From positions 810 to 12,281 of the forward strand of contig WOYJ01000133.1 in NCBI GenBank assembly GCA_011620845.1: 11,472 nt of DNA, read 5' to 3'. Shown piece by piece: positions 1 to 6,509 of this stretch. Under the pieces are notes generated by a model. The model was not told where the DNA came from. It made no database searches and worked only from the letters and a program-made list of their open reading frames with translations. Origin of the DNA: Methanobacteriaceae archaeon. GTDB taxonomy: Archaea; Methanobacteriota; Methanobacteria; Methanobacteriales; Methanobacteriaceae. How positions within the stretch are numbered: the stretch's first letter is position 1; every line of letters begins with the position of its first letter. Position numbers and translations under genes: made by a program.

Positions 1-98
1 AAGACAACATTCAAAGTGAAAAAGAAAACATAGAAGACAACATTCAAAGTGAAAAAGAAAACATAGAAGACAACATTCAAAGTGAAAAGGAACAAAAC
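1..98 (+). repeat. 33-bp in-frame tandem repeat
   Basis: Units begin at the left edge, at 33 and at 66. The first two are identical over all visible bases; the third matches for about 23 bases and then diverges. Each unit encodes EDNIQSEKENI, so copy changes add or remove 11 residues without shifting the frame. The array continues beyond the left edge, so the total copy number is unknown. The peptide is hydrophilic and charged, consistent with a helical or disordered spacer. Confidence 0.95.
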
Positions 99-1433
99 CA
101 GCTTCAACAAGAAAACGTAAATAATCAAAGCATTCAAGAACTGGTAGCTGGATCAAGTCCGAGCGATAATACCCATACACAGTGGAACGATGTATGTGTC
201 AAATTTTTTACGTCCACTAACAACCGAATATCAGTAAGTGCCGGGACAGACTGTAGCAGCCAAAACGGTCCAAAAAGCGGTGGCACAGATAATACTATAC
301 CATCTTCACTACAGCAGTGCCTGCAACCCACAACCAACATTACTGAACGTAAAAAGGCGGAAAAAGCACGCTCCCATCTGGCATCCATAGTGGAGAGTTC
401 TGATGAGGCCATCATTGGAAAAAACCATGATGGAATAATCGTAAGCTGGAATAGAGGTGCTGAGAAATTATATGGTTATTCTGCAGATGAGGTTGTGGGA
501 AAATCCATATCTATTTTACTACCCGAAATTTATAGCAACGATTTTCCTTTAGCGCTCGAGAAAATAGGTCGGGGTGAAAAGGTTTATCCACAAGAAACCA
601 GGGTTTTGAGAAAGGACGGCCAAATAATCGACGTTTCCATAACCGTTTCTCCAATTAAAGATGCAAATGGGAGAATTGTCGGTGCTTCAACAATTGCTCA
701 TGATATCAGTCGCTGGAAAAGGATGGAAGATGAGCTTAGAAAAACCGTGGGAAAACTCGAAAGGTCAAATGCTGAGTTAGAAGAGTTTGCCTATGTGGCT
801 TCTCACGACTTGCAGGAACCTTTACGCATGATCTCAAGCTTTCTTCAGCTTCTTCAAATGCGCTATGAAGGACAGCTGGATTCAGAAGCAGATGAGTTTA
901 TAGGATTCGCAGTGGATGGAGCTGACCGTATGCGAGGGCTTATTAACGATCTTTTAGCGTATTCGCGAGTTAACAGGGAGAACAAGAAATTCGAAGAGGT
1001 GGAAATGGAAAAAGTTCTTCAGAATGTTTTAATGAACCTGAAATTGTCTATAGATGAGAATAAATCGGAAATATCTTATGATCCTCTTCCCAGTGTAACT
1101 GGTGATGATTCACAACTGGTTCTGTTGTTACAGAACCTCATTGGAAATGCAATCAAATATCGTAGTGAAAAACCGCCGAAAATTCATGTATCAGCCGAAA
1201 AAGAGGATGATCACTGGCTGTTTAGAGTAGAGGATAATGGTATTGGAATGGATCTTCAAGACTCTGAGCGGGTTTTCCAGATATTCGAACGCCTGCACAC
1301 TAATGATCAGTATAACGGAACAGGAATAGGATTGGCCATTGCCAAGCGCATTGTGCAACGACACAATGGACGCATTTGGGTCGAATCAGAACTTGGAAAA
1401 GGTTCTAAATTTTATTTTACGATTCCCATTTAA
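1..1433 (+). CDS. PAS-domain sensor histidine kinase, 5' end outside the window
   Basis: Probable sensor kinase that autophosphorylates a histidine in response to an unknown signal. The frame is open from base 3 through the stop at 1431-1433 (476 codons seen), so the GTG at 390 is internal and not the start. Numbering from the codon at base 3, residues 1-40 are charged, Gln/Asn-rich 11-residue repeats. A linker with no recognised domain follows, then an ERKKAEK helix and a PAS/PAC domain at about 125-240 (WNRGAEKLYGYS, ending in AHDIS). The HisKA H-box is SHDLQEP with His268. The HATPase domain has an N-box (NLIGNAIKYR, Asn382), a G1 box (DNGIGMD, 411-417), an F-box (FQIFERLH) and a G2 box (GTGIGLA, 439-445). 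No receiver domain or membrane segment lies in the visible part, and no response regulator gene is adjacent. Signal and partner are unknown. Confidence 0.93.
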   Translation, partial: DNIQSEKENIEDNIQSEKENIEDNIQSEKEQNQLQQENVNNQSIQELVAGSSPSDNTHTQWNDVCVKFFTSTNNRISVSAGTDCSSQNGPKSGGTDNTIPSSLQQCLQPTTNITERKKAEKARSHLASIVESSDEAIIGKNHDGIIVSWNRGAEKLYGYSADEVVGKSISILLPEIYSNDFPLALEKIGRGEKVYPQETRVLRKDGQIIDVSITVSPIKDANGRIVGASTIAHDISRWKRMEDELRKTVGKLERSNAELEEFAYVASHDLQEPLRMISSFLQLLQMRYEGQLDSEADEFIGFAVDGADRMRGLINDLLAYSRVNRENKKFEEVEMEKVLQNVLMNLKLSIDENKSEISYDPLPSVTGDDSQLVLLLQNLIGNAIKYRSEKPPKIHVSAEKEDDHWLFRVEDNGIGMDLQDSERVFQIFERLHTNDQYNGTGIGLAIAKRIVQRHNGRIWVESELGKGSKFYFTIPI

Positions 1434-1580
1434 AATTGCAACCTCCTCCTCATCTTTGAAATTCTAACTCTATTGTACTTCTAACTTTAAAAATTCTGGA
1501 AGATGAATAAATTAATGCATGGTCAAATATTTTGGAAATGAAGACCAGACCTGAATAGATATTAAATATTTTAAATCTTG

Positions 1581-1600
1581 ATTTTCAAAATAAAAAAGTA
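1581..1600 (-). terminator. T-run terminator of the tRNA-Arg cluster
   Basis: Read on the minus strand, a run of six T, an A and four T follows the 3' end of tRNA-Arg(CCT) within about 10 bases. This is typical of archaeal T-run termination. There is no convincing stem, and the call rests on position and T-richness. Confidence 0.5.
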
Positions 1601-1602
1601 TC

Positions 1603-1680
<78 letters not shown>

Positions 1681-1701
1681 CACATCTAATTTTTTTAATT
1701 T

Positions 1702-1711
1702 TTTATAATAT
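1702..1711 (-). promoter_or_regulatory. Possible TATA box for tRNA-Arg(CCT)
   Basis: On the minus strand the spacer between the two tRNAs contains ATATTATAAA, 23-32 bases before the tRNA-Arg(CCT) 5' end. That spacing suits an archaeal box A. The gene may have its own promoter in addition to read-through from tRNA-Arg(TCT); the sequence cannot decide. Confidence 0.4.
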
Positions 1712-1731
1712 CTAGAACAAAGTGATTCTAA

Positions 1732-1807
<76 letters not shown>

Positions 1808-1834
1808 GTATGATACATTATTTAATAAGCTATT

Positions 1835-1846
1835 CTAATATAAAAA
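1835..1846 (-). promoter_or_regulatory. Probable TATA box of the tRNA-Arg cluster
   Basis: TTTTTATATTAG on the minus strand lies 28-39 bases before the 5' end of tRNA-Arg(TCT). That is the expected place for an archaeal TATA box serving a tRNA transcript with a short 5' leader. Confidence 0.5.
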
Positions 1847-1970
1847 AGTTTTTTTATCCTTCATCCTATAAAAACAGTGGGGCTTAATCAGTTATAAAGG
1901 AATTTAATAAAAAGGTAAAAAGAAATAATAGCCAAAAGTTCTATGGTTTCAGATTCCCCGATGTTCTATG

Positions 1971-2037
1971 ATCACATTAACTATAGGTGATGATTTCTGT
2001 CATCCCATTAAATATAGGCCGGTGATTCCTGTCCATC
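1971..2037. repeat. Imperfect tandem duplication at the 3' end of the PAC2 gene
   Basis: Copy 1971-2004 resembles copy 2002-2037. Both share CATTAA, TATAGG, TGATT, CTGTC and CATC in the same order with near-identical spacing. The right copy encodes the last nine codons and stop of the minus-strand PAC2 gene. The left copy lies just beyond the stop and is a degenerate echo of it. I see no other function for it. Confidence 0.6.
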
Positions 2038-2718
2038 TTGAACTGTGTTGGCTAATTCTTTCAGTCTGGCTTCAATTTCTTCTGCTTCTTTTAGGAGTGG
2101 TTCTGGGTTGATCTTCGTGCCTAGTTTCCTGTTTAAGGTATCCACCATGGCGGCGGCTGCCCGGGGGTCTGGGTATTGATTGAGTACCTCTGCAAATAGA
2201 CAGGAAGCTGGGATGCCTTTGATCTTACTTCTGGTCATCAGGGTACCGGAAAGTCCGCCGATATTCCCGAAGGGCATTATAGGTATACCCAAATCTGACA
2301 TGTCTTTAAGGGCTTCTTCTGTGTTTGCTGCCCCGGCAATTTGCCCGGTTTTCTTCCTTACCACCACACTGTTGAAGGTGATTATTTCCTTGGCGTTGTT
2401 TTTCTCTGCCCAACTTACTATGCCGTTGGCCATATCATAGGTCACTTTAGGCGGTATTATGAAGTCAGATAGGAATAGGACGATGTTGTCTGCGCTGTAG
2501 ATTCTGAAGGGGTGTAATGTAACCCCATTGAATAGCACTGCCAGTGGAGGAAAATCTTTAGAATCCACAAATCCGATCTGCTTCATATTCAATTCTTCTA
2601 CCAACAACCATCCTAATATGTTTCCAATTAATCCCAGTTCTGGTGATCCTTCCAGGATTATAGCGTCTTTAACATCTTCTGAAATAATCTGACAACATTC
2701 TGCATCTGTTTCTACCAT
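2008..2718 (-). CDS. PAC2-family proteasome assembly chaperone (PbaB-like)
   Basis: PAC2 family protein of 236 residues, related to archaeal PbaA/PbaB, which help assemble or bind the 20S proteasome. The call rests on the N-terminal ILEGSPELGLIGNILGWLLVEEL segment (21-43, split here as the GSPELGLIGN turn plus helix), the central FGNIGGLSGTLM glycine motif (150-161), and the later GIPASCLFAEV and YPDPRAAAAMVDTLN segments. A charged helix at about 207-226 follows. The protein ends in PAYI, which fits the HbYX pattern (hydrophobic, Tyr, any) that proteasome partners insert between alpha subunits. ATG 2718 is chosen because it sits six bases after a GGGGGTG motif; a TTG at 2742 would add eight residues. 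It is divergent from frhA. The exact chaperone role is inferred from family membership. Confidence 0.85.
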   Translation of the reverse strand: MVETDAECCQIISEDVKDAIILEGSPELGLIGNILGWLLVEELNMKQIGFVDSKDFPPLAVLFNGVTLHPFRIYSADNIVLFLSDFIIPPKVTYDMANGIVSWAEKNNAKEIITFNSVVVRKKTGQIAGAANTEEALKDMSDLGIPIMPFGNIGGLSGTLMTRSKIKGIPASCLFAEVLNQYPDPRAAAAMVDTLNRKLGTKINPEPLLKEAEEIEARLKELANTVQDGQESPAYI

Positions 2719-2775
2719 TCGGTGCACCCCCAGTGTCACCAATTACTTTAAGAGAACCAATTAATTCGTTTGATT

Positions 2776-2821
2776 AAGGAGTAAATCCTCTCCTTATAAA
2801 TATTATGGTTAAAATGGTTAA
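2776..2821 (-). promoter_or_regulatory. PAC2 gene promoter with flanking repeats
   Basis: On the minus strand a TATA-like TTTATAAGG (2793-2801) is preceded by two direct copies of TTAACCAT (2814-2821 and 2805-2812), one base apart. It is followed by a 6-bp inverted repeat, AAGGAG/CTCCTT (2776-2781 and 2790-2795, 8-base loop). The expected start point is near 2770, leaving a leader of about 50 bases. The repeats sit where an archaeal activator or repressor could act, but no regulator is identified. Confidence 0.45.
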
Positions 2822-2887
2822 TAAATTTTTACTTCCAGAGGATTTCATCGATTAAAAAAACGAAGAGGTTATATTTTAACACCTTAT

Positions 2888-2982
2888 ACTATATAAAATT
2901 TTCACTTTATTCTCTAAAGAAAAGCTTATAATTATATATAATATATTGAAATACTGATGTTCATTTAAAAACAAAGAGGTGA
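2888..2982 (+). promoter_or_regulatory. frh operon promoter region and ribosome binding site
   Basis: Two TATA-like stretches precede frhA: ACTATATAAAA at 2888-2898 and TTATAATTATATATAATA around 2936-2946. They would give leaders of roughly 65 or 20 bases. A strong Shine-Dalgarno, AGAGGTGAT, lies at 2975-2983. A GTG at 2979 is buried inside it and so cannot be the start; the TTG at 2988 is correctly spaced. Confidence 0.55.
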
Positions 2983-2987
2983 TACAT

Positions 2988-4205
2988 TTGAGCGAAAAAA
3001 TAGTTATATCGCCGACGTCACGACAAGAAGGACATGCAGAGTTGGTCATGGAAGTCGATGATGAAGGAATAGTAACTAAGGGGCGATACTTTAGTATTAC
3101 TCCGGTTAGAGGCCTAGAGAAAATTGTTACTGGTAAATCTCCAGAAACTGCTCCAGTAATTACACAGAGGATCTGTGGTGTCTGTCCTATACCTCACACC
3201 CTAGCTTCTGTTGAGGCAATGGATGACTCATTAGATATCGAGATACCTAAAGCAGCAAGACAACTGAGGGAACTGTTACTCGCTGCCCACGATGTAAACA
3301 GCCACGCTATACACCAATTCCTGATTGCGCAGGATATAGTCCCAGCAGACCTTATGGTCACCGCCATAAACTCCGTTTCTGAAATCAGGAAAAACGCCCA
3401 GTACGTTGTTGACATGGTAGGTGGAGAAGGTATACACCCATCAGATGTTAGGATTGGTGGAATGGCTAAAAATATAAGTGAAGTAGCAAGGAAAAGACTA
3501 TACGCCAGATTAAAAGCCCTACAACCAAAATTAGATGCACATGTAGAATTGATAATTGGTTTAGTCGCAGATAAAGGTTTCCCAGAAGGTTTAGGTGTCC
3601 ATAATCAAAAACCTTTGGCCACCGATGTTCTCTATGGTGATCGAACCAAATTTGAACTGGACAGGTTCACTGAAATCTTGCCCGAAAGTTGGTATGATGA
3701 CCCGGAAATAGGTAAAAGGGCATGTTCAACTATCCCATTGTACGATGGCAGAAGTGTAGAAGTGGGTCCCAGGGCAAGAATGGAAGTATTCCAAGGATTT
3801 AAAGATAAAGGTGTAGTAGCTCAGCATGTAGCAAGAGCATTAGAGATGAAAACAGCATTATCTAAAGCTATTGATATACTGGCTGAACTGGATACTTCAG
3901 CACCTGTAATGGCTGATTATGACATTAGAGGTACCAACAAACTGGGAGTAGGAGCTATAGAAGGTCCTAGAGGAATGGACATTCACATGGCACAAGTCAA
4001 AGATGCAAAAACACAGTTCTACAGTTGTTTAGTCCCCACCACCTGGAATATACCCACAATGGGACCAGCCACTGAAGGATTCCACCACGACTTCGGACCC
4101 CACGTAATCAGAGCTTACGATCCATGTTTATCCTGTGCAACCCACGTGATTGTAGTAGACGACGAAGACAGGAGTATCATTAAAAATGAAATGGTTAGGA
4201 TTTAA
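2988..4205 (+). CDS. frhA: F420-reducing [NiFe] hydrogenase, large (alpha) subunit
   Basis: FrhA, 405 residues from TTG 2988, binds the NiFe centre of the coenzyme F420-reducing hydrogenase, which couples H2 oxidation to F420 reduction in hydrogenotrophic methanogenesis. The start is set by the SD and by the conserved MSE(K/R)IVISPTSRQEGHAEL beginning of the family. Nickel ligands are in RICGVC (Cys63, Cys66) and DPCLSC (Cys380, Cys383). The maturation site is after His386 (CATH), so a 19-residue tail would be removed. The active-site positions are cysteine codons with no in-frame TGA, so this is not a selenoprotein. It is the first gene of frhADGB; frhD begins 9 bases after its stop. Confidence 0.97.
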   Translation: MSEKIVISPTSRQEGHAELVMEVDDEGIVTKGRYFSITPVRGLEKIVTGKSPETAPVITQRICGVCPIPHTLASVEAMDDSLDIEIPKAARQLRELLLAAHDVNSHAIHQFLIAQDIVPADLMVTAINSVSEIRKNAQYVVDMVGGEGIHPSDVRIGGMAKNISEVARKRLYARLKALQPKLDAHVELIIGLVADKGFPEGLGVHNQKPLATDVLYGDRTKFELDRFTEILPESWYDDPEIGKRACSTIPLYDGRSVEVGPRARMEVFQGFKDKGVVAQHVARALEMKTALSKAIDILAELDTSAPVMADYDIRGTNKLGVGAIEGPRGMDIHMAQVKDAKTQFYSCLVPTTWNIPTMGPATEGFHHDFGPHVIRAYDPCLSCATHVIVVDDEDRSIIKNEMVRI

Positions 4206-4214
4206 GGGTTAAAT

Positions 4215-4685
4215 ATGGCATTTGATGCAGAGATTTTAGTAATAGGCTGTGGAAACATCTTATTTGAAGACGATGGATTTGGACCCGCAGTGACAGTAGC
4301 ACTCGAAGAGCACTTTAAAGACAATGAACTGCCAGAAAACGTCATGATCATTGATGCCGGAACCGGTGGACCCTACTATGTTTTCAGTATGCCCAATGAA
4401 ATGTGGAAAAAGCTGATAATCGTGGACATAGTGGATTTTGGCGCCGAACCAGGAACCATAAGGATATTCGATGTAGACGAATTACCGGAAGGATCATATG
4501 AGAATGTACATTCCTGGCCAGTGAATCAACCATTACATGAATTAAGCAACACAGTAAAAATTATGGTTATAGGATGCCAGCCCGAGTCTGTCTCTGCACC
4601 TGACGTAAAGTTAGGTTTAACCAAAAGCGTTGAAGATGCCATTCCAGAGGCCATTCAAATCATTTTAAATGAAATAGGGGTCTAA
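4215..4685 (+). CDS. frhD: F420 hydrogenase maturation protease
   Basis: FrhD, 156 residues, belongs to the HycI/HyaD-type hydrogenase maturation endopeptidases. By family, it removes the C-terminal peptide of FrhA once nickel is inserted and is not itself a subunit of the enzyme. Visible features are the N-terminal VIGCGNILFEDDGFGPAV motif, with Glu18 as likely nickel-sensing ligand, Asp71 in VDIVDFG, and a candidate third ligand at His99 or His108. The GCQPE segment near 120 is also conserved in the family. Start ATG 4215 has only a weak SD (AAGGG at 4204-4208), so translation may depend on coupling to frhA. It sits between frhA and frhG, the order usual in Methanobacteriales. Confidence 0.95.
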   Translation: MAFDAEILVIGCGNILFEDDGFGPAVTVALEEHFKDNELPENVMIIDAGTGGPYYVFSMPNEMWKKLIIVDIVDFGAEPGTIRIFDVDELPEGSYENVHSWPVNQPLHELSNTVKIMVIGCQPESVSAPDVKLGLTKSVEDAIPEAIQIILNEIGV

Positions 4686-4688
4686 GCA

Positions 4689-5495
4689 ATGTTAGCCCGT
4701 ATAAAAGAATTTTTAGGAATGGAAGCAAAACCAAAAGAAGAAGCTTCACAACAGGAGGTTGAAAAAGTGGCGGAAGAAGAAAAAACTAAACCAAGAATAG
4801 GATATATTCACTTATCAGGATGTACTGGAGATGCAATGTCATTAACCGAAAATTATGACATCTTAGCACCTTTACTCACCGAAATGGTGGATATAGTCTA
4901 CGGACAAACTCTGGCTGATGTTTGGTGGGATGATGAAAACCCCATGCCAGAAATGGACCTAGCACTGGTGGAAGGATCAGTTTGTCTGCAGGATGAGCAC
5001 AGCATGAAAGAACTACTGGAGGTAAGGGAAAAAGCCGGACTGGTAGTAGCTTTCGGTTCCTGTGCTGCAACTGGATGTTTCACCAGATACTCCAGAGGCG
5101 GACAGCAGGCCAACCCAAGACACGAGTCATTTGTACCCATCGCCGACGTAGTTAAAGTAGATCTGGCCATGCCAGGATGTCCACCATCACCAGAAATAAT
5201 AGCTAAAACTGTGGTAGCAGTGATCAATGGAGACATGGATTACCTGCAGCCAATGATGGATCTGGTAGGATACACCGAAGCATGTGGATGTGATTTACAA
5301 CTTAAAGTAGTAAACCAGGCCCTATGTATAGGATGCGGAACCTGTGCAATGTCTTGCCCAACCAGAGCAGTAACCATGACCAATGGAAGACCGGAAGTAA
5401 ACAGCGATCGATGCGTTAAATGTGGTGTATGCTACATACAGTGCCCAAGAAGCTGGTGGCCAGCAGATAGAATAAATCAGGATTTAGGATTATAG
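4689..5495 (+). CDS. frhG: F420-reducing hydrogenase, small (gamma) subunit, FeS
   Basis: FrhG, 268 residues, is the iron-sulfur small subunit that carries electrons from the NiFe site to FrhB. After a charged, Glu/Lys-rich stretch (12-37), the small-subunit domain begins at about 38. Its cysteines include Cys45 (SGCTGD), Cys125 and Cys130 (GSCAATGC) and Cys164 (PGCPPSPE). After Cys199 and Cys201, a ferredoxin-like tail holds two CxxCxxCxxxC sets (213/216/219/223 and 242/245/248/252) for further [4Fe-4S] clusters. AGGGG overlapping the frhD stop serves as SD, and frhD and frhG are only 3 bases apart. No twin-arginine signal is present, as expected for a cytoplasmic enzyme. Confidence 0.97.
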   Translation: MLARIKEFLGMEAKPKEEASQQEVEKVAEEEKTKPRIGYIHLSGCTGDAMSLTENYDILAPLLTEMVDIVYGQTLADVWWDDENPMPEMDLALVEGSVCLQDEHSMKELLEVREKAGLVVAFGSCAATGCFTRYSRGGQQANPRHESFVPIADVVKVDLAMPGCPPSPEIIAKTVVAVINGDMDYLQPMMDLVGYTEACGCDLQLKVVNQALCIGCGTCAMSCPTRAVTMTNGRPEVNSDRCVKCGVCYIQCPRSWWPADRINQDLGL

Positions 5496-5507
5496 GAGGT
5501 TGTAAAG

Positions 5508-6392
5508 ATGGTATTAGGAACATACAAACAAATTACTCTGGCAAGATCAACCGACAAACAGATCCAGAAAATTTCACAGGACGGAGGAATAGCAACCGGC
5601 CTTCTATGCTTTGCTCTTGATGAGAAAATTATAGACGGTGCAGTGGTAGCTGGACCTTCCGATGAAATGTGGAAACCAGAACCTACTGTGGCCCTTTCAT
5701 CTGATGAAATCATGGCTGCTGCCGGTACAAAATACACCCTTTCACCCAACATGTGGATGGTTAAAGAAGCAGTCAGACAATATGGCCTGGAAAAAGCAGG
5801 AATCGTAACCATACCCTGTCAAACCATGGGACTTAGAAAAATGCAGTCCTATCCAATAGGTGTGAGATTTGTAGCTGATAAAATAGCACTGGACATTGGA
5901 ATATGTTGTACCGAAAACTTCCCATTCGAATCATTAAAAACGTTTATTTCAGCTAAAGCTGGTGTAAACTTTGATTTAGTTGAAAAAATGGACATTGGTA
6001 AAGGGAAATTCTGGGTAAAGACTCAGGACGACATGATAAGCTTCCCCATCAAAGAAACACATGGATACGAACAGAGCGGATGCAAAGTTTGCCTTGACCT
6101 AGTTTCAGAACTGTCAGACATATCAACAGGTTCAATAGGTGCTCCTGACGATTGGTCAGCAGTTCAGGTTAGAACTGATATTGGTGAAACTGTATTCAAT
6201 AAAGCAGTTGATGCTGGTGCCATTGAACTTAAACCAATTGATGAAGGTAAATTTGGTCTTGAAATGCTTACCAGACTATCAAAATCCAAAAAAGAAAAAG
6301 CAATGAAGGAAATAGACCGAAGAAAAGAACTTGGATTACCCGTTCCATACAAAGCAAGCAGCGAAAAAGAAGATCCATTAGCAAATGTATAA
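5508..6392 (+). CDS. frhB: F420-reducing hydrogenase, beta subunit (F420 and FAD site)
   Basis: FrhB, 294 residues, is the flavin and [4Fe-4S] subunit where coenzyme F420 is reduced. Family marks are SQDGGIATGLL (23-33), AAGTKYTLSPN (71-81), IPCQTMGLRKMQ with Cys104, Cys133/Cys134, and HGYEQSGCKVC with Cys192 and Cys195, which supply the cluster ligands. A perfect AGGAGGT lies nine bases before ATG 5508, the strongest SD in the operon, perhaps giving high output of this subunit. The C-terminus extends about 13 residues past the GLPVPY segment where I recall family members ending. It is the last gene of the operon, and its stop codon lies inside the terminator stem. Confidence 0.97.
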   Translation: MVLGTYKQITLARSTDKQIQKISQDGGIATGLLCFALDEKIIDGAVVAGPSDEMWKPEPTVALSSDEIMAAAGTKYTLSPNMWMVKEAVRQYGLEKAGIVTIPCQTMGLRKMQSYPIGVRFVADKIALDIGICCTENFPFESLKTFISAKAGVNFDLVEKMDIGKGKFWVKTQDDMISFPIKETHGYEQSGCKVCLDLVSELSDISTGSIGAPDDWSAVQVRTDIGETVFNKAVDAGAIELKPIDEGKFGLEMLTRLSKSKKEKAMKEIDRRKELGLPVPYKASSEKEDPLANV

Positions 6393-6422
6393 GGGAATTT
6401 TTCCCTTATCTTTCTTTTTTTT
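6389..6422 (+). terminator. Hairpin terminator of the frh operon
   Basis: ATAAGGGAA (6389-6397) and TTCCCTTAT (6401-6409) form a perfect 9-bp stem with a 3-base loop. A tract of eleven T with one C follows up to 6422. The frhB stop codon (6390-6392) is part of the stem. The stem-plus-T form resembles a bacterial intrinsic terminator. Confidence 0.8.
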
Positions 6423-6509
6423 AAAAAACCAGTTAGTTTGTTTTATATAATTTGTTTTACATTAATCCTTAATTTATTTTATATCAATTTTAAAGCCTGT
6501 CAATCTGTT

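Noticed and set aside
1..98. CRISPR-like or intergenic repeat array
   Set aside because: Units are directly adjacent with no spacers, are a multiple of three, and are in frame with the kinase.
390..392. GTG as the start of the histidine kinase
   Set aside because: It falls inside the PAS domain's first helix, and the frame is open upstream to the window edge with typical PAS-linker sequence (ERKKAEK).
134..415. Minus-strand open frame of 93 codons
   Set aside because: It lies antisense to the continuous kinase frame, has no SD, and its translation is Cys/Leu-rich with no recognisable domain. It is a shadow of the + strand coding sequence.
4119..4148. Selenocysteine in the hydrogenase active site
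   Set aside because: The DPCLSC positions are TGT cysteine codons and no in-frame TGA occurs in frhA.
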